A stretch of DNA of 34,540 nucleotides, taken from positions 1 through 34,540 of the forward strand of contig CAIJIT010000099.1 in NCBI GenBank assembly GCA_903820745.1. The letters are read 5' to 3'. Shown here piece by piece: positions 18,230 through 27,282 of this stretch. Position numbers and translations under genes: made by a program. Numbering within the stretch: position 1 is the stretch's first letter; each line of letters begins with the position of its first letter. Origin of the DNA: an uncultured Burkholderiales bacterium. Lineage in GTDB: Bacteria > Pseudomonadota > Gammaproteobacteria > Burkholderiales > Burkholderiaceae_C. The notes under the pieces are model-generated. The model saw nothing but the letters and a program-made list of their open reading frames with translations. It was not told the origin of the DNA and made no database searches.

Positions 18230-18699
18230 TTCTTGCCGCCGCGCATTTCGGCTGCCGCGGCCTTGATCGCGATCTTCACGCGTGGGTAGGTGCCGCAGCG
18301 GCATAAGTTGCTGATCGCGGCGTCGATGTCGGCATCGCTGGGTTTGGGCTGGCGCGCCAGCAGTGCGGCGGCGGCCATCAGCATGCCGCTTTGGCAATAG
18401 CCGCATTGCGGTACTTGCGCGGCGGTCCAGGCGCGCTGCAACGGATGCGGCCTGGCCTGGGTGCCCAGCGCTTCGATGGTGGTGATCGACTTGCCCTGCA
18501 CCGCCGCCAGCGGCGTGACGCAGGAGCGCACCGGTTGGCCGTCGACATGGACCGTGCACGCGCCGCAAGCAGCGATGCCGCAGCCGAATTTGGTGCCGGT
18601 CAGGTTGAGGCCGTCGCGCAAGGCCCAGAGCAAGGGCATCTCCGGGTCGCTGGCATATTCTGGCAGCTGCTGCAGTTGACCGTTGACCTTGATTTTCAT
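18226..18699 (-). CDS. Molybdenum hydroxylase small subunit, [2Fe-2S]
   Basis: A 157-residue protein from [10 protein letters not shown]; an ATG at 18723 (MSNQPEPG...) is an equally possible start, and neither has well-spaced ribosome sites. The plant-type ferredoxin cluster cysteines are in [17 protein letters not shown] with a later SC, and the second cluster has CGYCQSGML with NLCRCGTY. This is the usual IorA/CoxS layout that passes electrons from the molybdenum centre. It is translated first and coupled to the large subunit by a four-base GTGA overlap. It carries no Tat signal, so it probably travels as a complex with the large subunit. Confidence 0.93.
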   Translation of the reverse strand: MKIKVNGQLQQLPEYASDPEMPLLWALRDGLNLTGTKFGCGIAACGACTVHVDGQPVRSCVTPLAAVQGKSITTIEALGTQARPHPLQRAWTAAQVPQCGYCQSGMLMAAAALLARQPKPSDADIDAAISNLCRCGTYPRVKIAIKAAAAEMRGGKK

Positions 18700-18778
18700 T
18701 CCTGGCTCTGGCTGGTTTGACATCCTCTCGGGCGCAGCATAGCCGAGCCAGCGGCGGCGGCCGGCGACAATCGACGCC

Positions 18779-19429
18779 ATGCAACCTGTCACCGACTCCC
18801 GCGCGATCGTCAGCCTCCCCGCAGCGGGGGCGGCGGATCTGCTGTTCATCCTGCTGCATGGCGCAGGCGGTCAGGCTGCCGACATGGCGCCGCTGAGCAG
18901 CGCGCTGCGCGAGCAATATCCGCAAGCCGCCTTGGTCGGCTTGAACGGCCCGCTGGTTCAAGCCGCCGGCTTTGCATGGTTTGAAAATGCGCTGCCGGCC
19001 GCGCTGCCCGACTTCAATGCCCGCATCCGTGCCTGGGCCAGGCATTTCGACTTATCTTGGGAGCGAGTTGCTCTGGCCGGTTTTGCGCAAGGCGGCACGC
19101 TGGCCTTGGAAGCGGTGCAGTTCGAGCCGCAATTGGCCGGCCGGGTGCTGGCGTTGGCGGGTACTTACATCGCGCTGCCGCAGCATGCGCCAAAGGATGT
19201 GAGCCTGCATCTGCTGCACGGCATCCAGGACGAAGTCGTGCCCTACCCAGCGGTGGTCGCCGCTGCGCGCGCGCTGGTGCCGCTGGGCGCCGATGTCACC
19301 GCTGACATCCTGCCCGGCGTTGGCCATCAGCTGCATCCGCTGTTGATCGAGAAGGCGCTGGCCCAGCTGCGCACCTTTTTGCCCGGGCGGCTCTGGCGCG
19401 AAGCGATGCTCGCCGCGCCCAGGTCCTAA
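18779..19429 (+). CDS. YpfH-like alpha/beta hydrolase lacking its nucleophile
   Basis: A 216-residue protein of the phospholipase/carboxylesterase (YpfH) type. It has the oxyanion-side [10 protein letters not shown], then [21 protein letters not shown], an Asp151 in [11 protein letters not shown] and His183 in GVGHQLHP. The nucleophile elbow reads GFAQGG: codon GCG at 19085-19087 puts Ala103 where the family has Ser (GFSQGG). The fold and two triad members are kept, so the protein is either a pseudo-enzyme or the result of a single-base change (TCG to GCG). It is divergent from the oxidoreductase operon and ends 12 bp from the convergent M14 gene. Confidence 0.85.
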   Translation: MQPVTDSRAIVSLPAAGAADLLFILLHGAGGQAADMAPLSSALREQYPQAALVGLNGPLVQAAGFAWFENALPAALPDFNARIRAWARHFDLSWERVALAGFAQGGTLALEAVQFEPQLAGRVLALAGTYIALPQHAPKDVSLHLLHGIQDEVVPYPAVVAAARALVPLGADVTADILPGVGHQLHPLLIEKALAQLRTFLPGRLWREAMLAAPRS

Positions 19430-19441
19430 GTCACTCCGGCC

Positions 19442-21142
19442 TTATTCGAGCAGCAACTCGGTCCGCACCGTGCCGGCACGGTCAGCGCTGGCCTTGAGTG
19501 ACAGCTTCGTGCCTTTGGGCGCCTTGATGACCCATTCGCCAACCGCCCGGTCAGCGGTGACTTCACGGTTCGGCAGAAAAGCCAGTTGTGAGCTCTTCGG
19601 GCCATGGCCTTCGAGCTGCGGGCCTTCCATGCGCGGCTTGCCGCTGATCAGGCTGGCGCTGCCGTCGGCAGGCAGGTCGATCTCGAAGATCACGCCGCGC
19701 ACGACCTTGCGCTCGAGCGCCCGTTTGGTCACATAGGCCGGCAGATAGCCGCTGTTGGCCACGGCGAGGCGCACGCGCCAGCTGTCGTCGCCAAGCGCTT
19801 CGACCTCGGTGCGCAGCAACTCCAGCTTGGGCAGGCTCAGCGCGATCTGGGTCATCCAGCCTGGAAAGCGCGCGGCTTCGCGCTCGCGCAGATTCGGTGG
19901 CGGGTTGCGCCAGTAATTGAGCTTGTCCCAGCCGCCGATCTCGACCGCGCCGAGTTGCGGATGCATGAACGGTGTCCATTCGACATGGGCCTGGCCGTCG
20001 CATTGCTCGTCGCTCCATTTCAGCAGCTTCAGATCGTCCTCGACCGGATGGTCGCGGTACCAGTCGACCCATTTATAGCCTTCGATGCCGGCTTCCTTGT
20101 TCGGCGCCCAGAGCTCGACCACCCAGAACAGCGCGCCGAGATGCTCGTAGACCCAGTCCTGCGTGCCGGTGATCACTTCCTTCGGGTGGTACTTGAAGTC
20201 GTGCCAGATGCTGATGGCCGGATAGCCACTGTGCTTCTCGCCCAGCGCCGAGAAGCGCTTGTAGGCCCACAGATCCTCGGGAATCATGTCGTCATCGCTA
20301 TGCCCGCCCATCGGCCGCAGGATCACGCCGCTGTGGGTGTGATAACTGATCGCCGCACCGATGTTCTTGTGCGCGACGATGAACTCGACCATCGCCCGCA
20401 CCTCGGGCTCGCTGGTCGGGAAAGCGCCGGCGCCGACCTGCTGGTATTCCTGGCGCCAGTCGCTGGGGAAGTTGCGGTTCAGGTCAAGACCTTCGCGGTC
20501 CTTGTTGATGCGCACCGTGATGCCGTCATGGTTCTTGATGAAGCCTTCGGGCAGCAGCCGGTAATAGTCGCCACCGAATTCGCCCGGCTCGCGCGCCACC
20601 ATCAGGCGTGGCTCGCCGGGGTATTTCTTGTACGTGCCATGCGGGTCGGGCACGCGCATGCTGAGGATGCGGCCGTCACCATCGACATCCTCGACCGTCA
20701 GACCATCCACCGGTTCCTCGTCATAGGGATAAGGCTTGGTTGACGAGCGGATATGGCGCGGCCGGTCGGCCAGGGCCAGCTCGGCGCCATCCGGGTTCAA
20801 GCGCGGCACCATATAGATGGTGCGCGAATCGAGCAGATAAGTGATCTGCGGGTCGACGCCATAACCCTGCATCAACTGGTGCAGGTAGTACAGGCAGGTG
20901 GTCGATGCGGTCAGCTCGGCGGCGTGGATATTGCCGTCGACCCAGAACGCCGGCTTGTCGACATCGGCGCCGGTGGCCTGGTTGGTCAGCACCAGCATCC
21001 AGATCTCGCGGCCTTCGTAGCTCTTGCCGATCGACTGCATCTGCACCAGACCGGGCCTGGCTGCGGCATAGTCGCGCAGCAAATCGGTCAAAGGTTCGTA
21101 ACGGTAAAACTGGTCAAATTGTGGATGCGGGAGGTTTGTCAT
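19442..21142 (-). CDS. M14-family zinc carboxypeptidase
   Basis: A 566-residue protein starting MTNLPHPQFDQFYRYEP, without a signal peptide, so probably cytosolic. Zinc ligands are His73 and Glu76 in NIHAAELT and His268 in ISYHTHSG. The substrate-binding RLNPDG and LDLNRNFP segments are clear, and the catalytic Glu343 lies in VVELWAPNKE. A DVDGDGR calcium-like loop occurs near 152-158. The C-terminal ~150 residues look like a beta-rich add-on domain (LPKLELLRTEVEALGDDSW onward). It would trim C-terminal residues from peptides. It lies 56 bp after the M20 amidohydrolase on the same strand, a possible operon for peptide catabolism. An ATG 11 codons upstream is less likely. Confidence 0.9.
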   Translation of the reverse strand: MTNLPHPQFDQFYRYEPLTDLLRDYAAARPGLVQMQSIGKSYEGREIWMLVLTNQATGADVDKPAFWVDGNIHAAELTASTTCLYYLHQLMQGYGVDPQITYLLDSRTIYMVPRLNPDGAELALADRPRHIRSSTKPYPYDEEPVDGLTVEDVDGDGRILSMRVPDPHGTYKKYPGEPRLMVAREPGEFGGDYYRLLPEGFIKNHDGITVRINKDREGLDLNRNFPSDWRQEYQQVGAGAFPTSEPEVRAMVEFIVAHKNIGAAISYHTHSGVILRPMGGHSDDDMIPEDLWAYKRFSALGEKHSGYPAISIWHDFKYHPKEVITGTQDWVYEHLGALFWVVELWAPNKEAGIEGYKWVDWYRDHPVEDDLKLLKWSDEQCDGQAHVEWTPFMHPQLGAVEIGGWDKLNYWRNPPPNLREREAARFPGWMTQIALSLPKLELLRTEVEALGDDSWRVRLAVANSGYLPAYVTKRALERKVVRGVIFEIDLPADGSASLISGKPRMEGPQLEGHGPKSSQLAFLPNREVTADRAVGEWVIKAPKGTKLSLKASADRAGTVRTELLLE

Positions 21143-21198
21143 GGGTTTGTCCGGTTGCCCGGCGATTGTGACCAATCTGCCGAGGCCCTGCTGCAGCG

Positions 21199-22527
21199 TT
21201 ACTTGGCGGGCTTGTTCATCGTGCCGCTGAGGAAGTCCAGCGCCACCGTTGCCATCAGCCGCATGCCGATCGGCAGCGCGGCGTCATCGGCCTCGAACAG
21301 CGGCGAATGGCCGGACGAGACCTTCGACAGATCCCGGCCCCGCGGCGCGACGCCAAGCCCGAAGAAGCTGCCGGGGACTTTTTCGAGATAACGCGAGAAG
21401 TCTTCGGACGGCAGGATCGGCGCGGACTGTTTCACCATCTCGGCGCCCGCCACATAACGCAGCGTCGGCACCAGGCGTTCGGTGAGCCCGACTTCGTTGA
21501 CCAGTACCGGATAGCCCATGACCATATCCACGGTCGCGGTGGCACCCGCGCCCATCGCGATGCTCTCGACCGTGCGGCGCAGGCGCTGGTGGATGTCCAG
21601 GCGCATCTGCGGATCGAGCGCGCGCACAGTGCCGATCATCTCTACCGAGTCGGGGATGATGTTTTCGCGCAGCCCGCCATGGATGGCGCCGACGGTGACG
21701 ATGCCTGGAGCGGCGGAAATGTTGATCTGGCGGCTGACGATGGACTGCAGGCCGAGCACGATCTGCGCGCTGACGACGATCGGGTCAATGCCTGTCCAGG
21801 GCATCGCGCCATGGGTCTGCTTGCCGCGCACGATAATCTTGAAGTTGTCGGTGCTCGCCTGAGCGGCGCCGCCGTGATAGCCGACGCTGCCGAGCAGTTC
21901 GGGCCCGACATGGAGGCCGAAGATCGCGTCGACCTTGGGGTTCTCGAGCACGCCTTCGGCAATCATCGGCCCGGCGCCGCCGATCGGTGGCCCTTCCTCG
22001 GCGGGCTGGAAGATGAATTTGACCGTGCCGGGGAGTTTGGCCTTCATGCCCGTCAGCAATTCGGCCGCACCCATCAGCATGGCGGTGTGCATGTCGTGGC
22101 CGCAGGCGTGCATCACCCCGACTTCCGCGCCGTTGTAGATCGCCTTGACGGTGCTCTTGAACGGCAGGTCGACCAGTTCGGTCATGGGCAGCGCGTCCAT
22201 ATCGGCGCGCAGCGCGACCACCGGGCCCGGCAGGCCGCCGCGCAGGATGCCCACCACGCCATTGCCGCCGACATTTGTCTTCACCTCGAGGCCGAGTGCG
22301 CGCAGATGCGCGGCCACCTTGGCTGCGGTGCGCGTCTCCTGGAACGAAAGCTCGGGATACTGATGAATGTCATGCCGCCACTCGGTTACCTTGCCGGCGA
22401 GCTCGCCAGAGCGGCGCTCGATCTCGGCCCGCAGGGCATCGTTGGCCGTTTGGGCGCCAGCGGGCGCGAACGCGCCGGACAGCAACGCGGCGGCAAGGGC
22501 AAGGCGAGGCAGCTTGGAACGGCGCAT
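21199..22527 (-). CDS. Exported M20 amidohydrolase (hippurate hydrolase-like)
   Basis: A 442-residue protein starting MRRSKLPRLALAAALLSG with a signal peptide ending near APAGAQ. The M20D pattern is complete: WRHDIHQYPELSFQE, ALRADMDALPM, the metal-binding HACGHDMHTAMLMGAA, the catalytic FQPAEEGPP, GKQTHGAMPW from the dimerisation lid, and the terminal SGHSPLFEADDAALPIGM. Family members hydrolyse N-acyl amino acids or related amides, commonly as cytosolic enzymes; the signal peptide here implies action in the periplasm. It is the first gene of a possible pair with the M14 carboxypeptidase. Confidence 0.93.
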   Translation of the reverse strand: MRRSKLPRLALAAALLSGAFAPAGAQTANDALRAEIERRSGELAGKVTEWRHDIHQYPELSFQETRTAAKVAAHLRALGLEVKTNVGGNGVVGILRGGLPGPVVALRADMDALPMTELVDLPFKSTVKAIYNGAEVGVMHACGHDMHTAMLMGAAELLTGMKAKLPGTVKFIFQPAEEGPPIGGAGPMIAEGVLENPKVDAIFGLHVGPELLGSVGYHGGAAQASTDNFKIIVRGKQTHGAMPWTGIDPIVVSAQIVLGLQSIVSRQINISAAPGIVTVGAIHGGLRENIIPDSVEMIGTVRALDPQMRLDIHQRLRRTVESIAMGAGATATVDMVMGYPVLVNEVGLTERLVPTLRYVAGAEMVKQSAPILPSEDFSRYLEKVPGSFFGLGVAPRGRDLSKVSSGHSPLFEADDAALPIGMRLMATVALDFLSGTMNKPAK

Positions 22528-22663
22528 AGGTGGATCTCTTGTTGACGGTGCGAATTTGTTTGGAACTGAGGGCAAAGTGTATTCGGCGTTTGCGCCCGAT
22601 TTTCATCACGACGATCGGCCGCGCTAACGCAAGCCGGGAGGGCTTATGCAGAGCATCTCCAGC

Positions 22664-22939
22664 TCAATACAGCGCATCATGATCACCCACATTGACCGGG
22701 ATGATCTGCCCTTCCTGAATCAGCAACTCGAGCGTGATGCGGTAGGACAAATTGATGGAGACTGAGTGCAAGACGTCCAGCCGGCCGCGCAAAGGGTGCA
22801 GACGCAGCGCCGGATGCGCAGGGTTGGCTTCGAGAAGTTGGAGTGTTTTCAGGTACTGCTGTCGCAGCTCGGGGTGACGTTTCAGGAAAGGCGCGGCCCG
22901 AACGTTGTATTGCGCGGTAAAGACCAGCGCGAAAGCCAT
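22664..22939 (-). CDS. RelE/ParE-family toxin of a type II TA pair
   Basis: A 91-residue protein with the compact RelE/ParE shape: FTAQYNVRAAPFLKRHPELRQQYLKTLQLLEANP, then HPLRGRLDVLHSVSINLSYRITLELL, ending IIPVNVGDHDALY. The C-terminal VNVGDHDALY matches the VGxHDxxY ending of YafQ/RelE-type mRNA interferases. Its ATG shares one base with the antitoxin TAA (TAATG), so the genes are coupled. It should cleave ribosome-bound mRNA when unneutralised. Confidence 0.88.
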   Translation of the reverse strand: MAFALVFTAQYNVRAAPFLKRHPELRQQYLKTLQLLEANPAHPALRLHPLRGRLDVLHSVSINLSYRITLELLIQEGQIIPVNVGDHDALY

Positions 22940-23193
22940 TACATCGCGTCCAACCGCACCAGGTGGGCTTCGGGCGACTCTTGCACGCTGCGACCTGCCG
23001 CCAGGTCGGCACGGGTCTGCGCCAAAGCGGCGCTCAGCTCACATTCACGCAGATAGTGGTACTGCGCCATACCCATCACCACAAATTTATTTTTGCCACG
23101 GACAGACACAACCGCTTCGGGCGCGCTGCTCAGGGCAAGCTCAATGGCCGAGATGCCTTTGGTTTTAAGGTCGTTGGCGCTGATATGTGACAT
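22939..23193 (-). CDS. Phd/YefM-family antitoxin
   Basis: An 84-residue protein starting MSHISANDLKTKGISAIE, with GGAG six bases upstream; an ATG eight codons earlier is less likely. The N-terminal Phd/YefM DNA-binding unit contains VVSVRGKNKFVVMGMAQYHYLRE. The C-terminal helix (ALAQTRADLAAGRSVQESPEAHLVRL) is the toxin-binding part. It is the first gene of the pair and would repress its own promoter. Upstream, TGCGAT occurs twice (23233-23238 and 23245-23250) flanking CGATTGATCG, a possible operator. Confidence 0.88.
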   Translation of the reverse strand: MSHISANDLKTKGISAIELALSSAPEAVVSVRGKNKFVVMGMAQYHYLRECELSAALAQTRADLAAGRSVQESPEAHLVRLDAM

Positions 23194-23369
23194 GGCGGAC
23201 TCCGGGAGCGTGGTCAAGCAGACGAGGAATCATGCGATTGATCGTGCGATGAACATAGTTTGAGGTAAGGGCGATGCAGAGCAGGTTCGCGACCAAGGGT
23301 GGGCAAGTCAGCGCGTTCCGCAGCCCCGGCCGACGAAGCTGCATCGACACAAACTTGACCAGGACAGAA

Positions 23370-24125
23370 TCAGGCCGCCAATTCACCGCCGACAAACACC
23401 TTCAGATCGCCGGAAGCAAAGGCGGTCCAGGGTTCGTCGCGGGTCAGCGGCTCGGTCGCGATGATGACGACCCGGTCCTGGGCGGTGGTCTGCGAGGCGA
23501 GGTCGAAGCTGAGGTCTTCGTCCTGCAATTGCACGCGGCCAAAGGGATGGCGGCGTTGCAAGTAAAAGAGATTCGTGCTGGCATGGGCCCAGAGCGCTTG
23601 GCCGTTCGACAGCAGCATATTGAATGTGCCATGGCGCGCCAGTTCAGGCATCAGTTCGGCCAGCGTGCGGCTCAGCTCGGCGATGCTGGGCATGTCGAAA
23701 TGGGCCTTGGCCAGCTCCTGCATCAGCCAGCAAAAGGCGCGTTCGCTGTCGGTCTGGCCAACCGGCCTGAAAGCCGCATGCAGGCGCGGCTGGAAATCCA
23801 GCAGGTTGCCGTTGTGGGCGAAGACCCAGTAGCGGCCCCACAACTCCCGCTGGAACGGATGGGTGTTTTCCAGCGAAACCAACCCTTGGGTAGCTTTGCG
23901 GATATGGGCGATGACGTTGTCGCTCTTGATCGGATAGTCCTGCACCAGCTTGGCCAGCGGTGAGCTGCGGGCGCTGTGGTGATCGACGAAATGGCGCAGG
24001 CCGCGGCCTTCGAAGAAGGCGATGCCGAAGCCGTCCTTGTGTTCGACGGCGCGGTTTGCCAAGCCGGTGAAGCTGAACATCACATCGGTTGGCGTATTGG
24101 CATTCATGCCGAGGAGTTGGCACAT
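23370..24125 (-). CDS. Class-II glutamine amidotransferase (YafJ type)
   Basis: A 251-residue protein whose MCQLLGMNAN start places the catalytic cysteine at position 2, exposed after Met removal. Other Ntn-hydrolase markers are HKDGFGIAFFEG, AHIRKATQG, ENTHPFQRELWGRYWVFAHNGNL and the SERAFCWLMQEL block. There is no second synthetase domain, so it is a stand-alone glutaminase-type domain of the YafJ group, whose physiological acceptor is unknown. It starts nine bases after the flavoprotein gene ends, so the two probably form an operon. Confidence 0.92.
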   Translation of the reverse strand: MCQLLGMNANTPTDVMFSFTGLANRAVEHKDGFGIAFFEGRGLRHFVDHHSARSSPLAKLVQDYPIKSDNVIAHIRKATQGLVSLENTHPFQRELWGRYWVFAHNGNLLDFQPRLHAAFRPVGQTDSERAFCWLMQELAKAHFDMPSIAELSRTLAELMPELARHGTFNMLLSNGQALWAHASTNLFYLQRRHPFGRVQLQDEDLSFDLASQTTAQDRVVIIATEPLTRDEPWTAFASGDLKVFVGGELAA

Positions 24126-24134
24126 CGTTCGAGC

Positions 24135-25400
24135 TTATTCGAAGAAAAGGCGGCGCAAGCCTTTCAGACTGAATAAATTGCCAGGATTGTTGGTTTCGTT
24201 CAAGATCCCGCTCATCCGCTGCAACAGGCGCGGGCTGCGCCTGGCGCGCCAGATCAGCAGGTCGACCAGCCAGGGATGGGCATTGACCTGATTGGCGTGC
24301 TCATACAGATCGAACTTCGGCTTCAAGGCGCTGAGCCCGGCCTCATAAGTCAGGCGCAGCTGTTGCTCGGGCCATGTTTTATTGATGCCTTCGAGCAGGG
24401 CCTCGGCCGCCAGCATGCCGGTCTGCATCGCTTTGCCGATGCCTTCGCCGGTAAATGAATAAGTGCTGCCCGCGGCCTCGCCGGTCACCAGCAGGCCCGG
24501 CCGCGACCAGCGCGCCCCGCTCAAACTGAAACGCAAGGGCGCACCTTTGAGCTCGCCGAGCAGTTCGCCTTCGCGCATCAACTCGGCGGCTGGCGCATAG
24601 CTGGCGACGAAAGCATCGAAGATCTTGCGCAGGTTCAGCGGTTTCTTGCTGCCATGGCCATTGATGGAGTTGTGGCTGTCGGTGACGCCGACGCCGATAT
24701 TGAAGCAGCCGTCGGGCAAGGGAAAAATCCAGCCATAGCCGGGCCGCATTTCGCGGCCCCAGATTATTTCGAGTGCCTTGATCCGGCCAACCATGGCCGG
24801 CGCGCGCACATAGCCGCGCAGCGCGATGCCGCTGGGCGTATGGCGCTCGCACAAACCGGCGGCGGTCAAGGGCGCAGGTGCCGCGCCGGTCGCCAGCACG
24901 ACCCAGTCGGCGCGAATCTCGAGCAAACGCTCACCCTGCCTGACCCGCGCGCCGATGACGCGGCCCTGTGGGTCTTCCATCGGCTGTTCGAATTTCGCCG
25001 GGGCGAGAAACCTGGCGCCGGCATCCTGCGCGCCCTGGCACAGCAAGTCATCGAGCACGCGGCGTGGCAGCACCGCAAGATGGCCGGGCACATCGATGCG
25101 GCCCCCACGCGGCCCGATGCAGCCGACATGGGCGACCGGCTGGGCCAGCGCCAGCACCTGCTCGAGCAGACCCAGGCGCGCCAGCGCCACATGGGCGTCG
25201 GGAATCAGCGCATCGCCACAGATCTTGTCGCGGCCCTGGGGCCGCTGGTCCAGCAGCAGCGTATCGACGCCAGCCTGGGCCAGCACTCTTGCGCAGGCGC
25301 TGCCCGCCGGGCCGGCGCCGACCACCAGCACCGTGCAATGCAAGGATGTCGAAGGTAGATCGGACCTTGCTGCGTTGCTGGGCATGGGGGATTCGGTCAT
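24135..25400 (-). CDS. Geranylgeranyl-reductase-like FAD oxidoreductase
   Basis: A 421-residue protein from ATG 25400; another ATG at 25385 is possible. The frame stays open to 25556 but would run into the divergent TPR gene. The FAD Rossmann motif VLVVGAGPAGSACARVLAQAGV lies at about 24-45, followed by DKICGDALIP, a family mark. The second FAD motif is VTGEAAGSTYSFTGEGIGKAM near 290-315, and PxYGWIFPLPDG lies between. The group reduces isoprenoid double bonds or oxidises varied small molecules; the substrate is not predictable. It is divergent from the TPR-oxygenase gene by 58 bp, so the two share one promoter region. Confidence 0.88.
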   Translation of the reverse strand: MTESPMPSNAARSDLPSTSLHCTVLVVGAGPAGSACARVLAQAGVDTLLLDQRPQGRDKICGDALIPDAHVALARLGLLEQVLALAQPVAHVGCIGPRGGRIDVPGHLAVLPRRVLDDLLCQGAQDAGARFLAPAKFEQPMEDPQGRVIGARVRQGERLLEIRADWVVLATGAAPAPLTAAGLCERHTPSGIALRGYVRAPAMVGRIKALEIIWGREMRPGYGWIFPLPDGCFNIGVGVTDSHNSINGHGSKKPLNLRKIFDAFVASYAPAAELMREGELLGELKGAPLRFSLSGARWSRPGLLVTGEAAGSTYSFTGEGIGKAMQTGMLAAEALLEGINKTWPEQQLRLTYEAGLSALKPKFDLYEHANQVNAHPWLVDLLIWRARRSPRLLQRMSGILNETNNPGNLFSLKGLRRLFFE

Positions 25401-25458
25401 GGGAAGCCGATTCTCGCTGAAAGACCCAGGCTCGGACCCTTGGGTAAACTGTGCCGCG

Positions 25459-27261
25459 ATGAATCCTGCACATGCCCAATTGCTCCGAGAAGGCCTGCTG
25501 TTGCAGCAGCGCGGCCGCAGCGCTGAGGCAGAGGTCATTTTTCGAAAGCTGCTCAAACAGGATCCGCAGCAGGCCGATGGCTGGCGCTTGTTGGGGCTGA
25601 TCGAATTGGCGCGCGGCGACTTGCTCGCTGCCGGGCAATCTCTGGGGCATTCGCTGCGCCTGCGTGCCGACCATCCGCAAGCCTGGCATGGACTGGGCGA
25701 AGTCCATGAAGAATCGGGCCGCCCGGCCGATGCCGAGGCCTGCTACCGCCGCGCCGGCGAATTGAAGGCGGATTGGGCCGAGGCGCATTACAACCAGGCC
25801 CGGATGCTGCACCGACTCGGCCAGCTCGAAGCGGCCCGCCAGCCCTTGCAGCTTTGTCTGCGCTTCAAGCCCGCCATGGTGGGCGCCTGGCAGCTGCAGG
25901 CGATGCTGGAGCAGGCCGCGGGCGCAATGGATGCCGCCTTGCTGAGCCTTGACCGGGCGCTGCAACTGGCACCCGGTCGGGCGGCTCTGCATCACAACCG
26001 CGCGGTGGTGCTGCAATGCAGCCATCAGCATGCCCTGGCGCTGCAAGCGCATGAGCAGGCCCAAGCGCTGGGACTCGACATGGCCGATGCGCATTACAAC
26101 CATGGCAACACCTTGTTCAGCCTGGGTCAGCCGGCCGCCGCAGCTGCCGCATATCGCAAGGCCCTGGCACGCGACCCGCAACATGCGCTGGCCCAATATG
26201 ACCTGGCAAAACTGCGCTGGAGTCAGGGCGAGGCCGATTTTCTCGGCGAACTCGAAGCGGCTGAACAAGCGGCGCCGCAGTCGGCTATTCCCTGCGGCAT
26301 CAAGGCCGGGCTGCTGCTGAAAGCCGAGCGCTACCAGGATGCCGCAGCCGCGTTTGAGCGCGCCTGCCTGCTGGCACCACAGGTGGCAGCTTATTTCGAC
26401 GGCTTCGGGCAGGCGCTCTGTCAGTTGGGCCAGTTCGATGCGGCTTTGCAAGCCCATCAGCAAGCGCTGACCCTGTCGCCCGGGGATGCCACTTTGCATT
26501 GCCATCAGGCGCGTTGTCTGCTGGCGGCCGGATTTGCGCAGCAGGCCGCGGCCGCGGCCGGGCAGGCCGTAATTCTGGCGCCCGATGATCAGCAGGCCTG
26601 GGCGCTGCTGGGGCTGGCCTGGCGTTTGCTGGGTGACCCGCGCGAGGCCTTGTTGAACGACTACGCGCGCTTGGTGCGGGTGTTTGACCTGCCGGCGCCG
26701 CCGGAATTCGCCGATATGGCTTGCTTCAATGAAGCTTTGAGCGCCGAGTTGAGCGCGCTGCATACCGACCGGGAAGCCCCGGTGGATCAGACCCTGCGCC
26801 ATGGCACGCAGACCCGGGACAATCTCCTCGATCAGGGCCGGCCCCTGGTCGACAGGCTGAAACCCCTGCTCGGGCAGGCCATCGATCAGTACATCGACGA
26901 GTTGCCGGAGGACGCCGACCACCCATTCCTGCATCGGCGCAGCCAGGCCTGGCAGTTCACCGATTCCTGGTCGTCCAGGCTGCGCAGCAGCGGCTTTCAC
27001 ACCAACCATGTGCATGGTCATGGCTGGATCAGCGCCTGCTACTACGTGGCGGTGCCGCCTGCGGTCGACGATGCCGTGACCCAAGCCGGCTGGCTCAAGT
27101 TCGGCGAGCCCGACCTTGCCTTGGGTCTTGCAGCAGCAAGGTTGGTGCAGCCGCGGCCTGGCAGGCTGGTGCTGTTTCCTTCCTGTTTCTGGCATGGCAC
27201 CTTGCCGTTCAGCGACGAACAAACCCGGCTGACGATCGCCTTCGACATCAAGCCGCGTTGA
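25459..27261 (+). CDS. TPR protein fused to a 2OG-Fe(II) oxygenase
   Basis: A 600-residue protein starting MNPAHAQLLREGLLLQQRG. Residues about 10-390 are TPR helices of 34 residues (for example AEVIFRKLLKQDPQQADGW and AAAYRKALARDPQHALAQY). The C-terminal ~170 residues match the putative 2OG-Fe(II) oxygenase family of the PF13759 kind: SGFHTNHVHGHGWISACYYV near 512-531 with iron-binding histidines, and LVLFPSCFWHGTLPF near 572-586 with the second histidine, followed by an arginine (TRLTIAFDIK) for 2-oxoglutarate. It has no signal peptide. TPRs would select a protein or peptide for hydroxylation, which is inference. It lies divergent to the flavoprotein gene. Confidence 0.85.
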   Translation: MNPAHAQLLREGLLLQQRGRSAEAEVIFRKLLKQDPQQADGWRLLGLIELARGDLLAAGQSLGHSLRLRADHPQAWHGLGEVHEESGRPADAEACYRRAGELKADWAEAHYNQARMLHRLGQLEAARQPLQLCLRFKPAMVGAWQLQAMLEQAAGAMDAALLSLDRALQLAPGRAALHHNRAVVLQCSHQHALALQAHEQAQALGLDMADAHYNHGNTLFSLGQPAAAAAAYRKALARDPQHALAQYDLAKLRWSQGEADFLGELEAAEQAAPQSAIPCGIKAGLLLKAERYQDAAAAFERACLLAPQVAAYFDGFGQALCQLGQFDAALQAHQQALTLSPGDATLHCHQARCLLAAGFAQQAAAAAGQAVILAPDDQQAWALLGLAWRLLGDPREALLNDYARLVRVFDLPAPPEFADMACFNEALSAELSALHTDREAPVDQTLRHGTQTRDNLLDQGRPLVDRLKPLLGQAIDQYIDELPEDADHPFLHRRSQAWQFTDSWSSRLRSSGFHTNHVHGHGWISACYYVAVPPAVDDAVTQAGWLKFGEPDLALGLAAARLVQPRPGRLVLFPSCFWHGTLPFSDEQTRLTIAFDIKPR

Positions 27262-27282
27262 ACCTAGATTCGGGTGCGCGAT

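Noticed and set aside
16400-18289. Long plus-strand open frame opposite the molybdenum subunit
   Set aside because: The minus strand carries molybdopterin-site motifs; the plus translation has none.
18230-19045. N-terminal extension of the molybdenum large subunit
   Set aside because: It overlaps the [2Fe-2S] subunit in another frame, and the GTG at 18229 gives the normal length and a Tat-like start.
25048-27222. Long minus-strand open frame opposite the TPR-oxygenase
   Set aside because: The plus strand has TPR and oxygenase motifs; the minus translation shows no family and overlaps the flavoprotein gene in the wrong frame.
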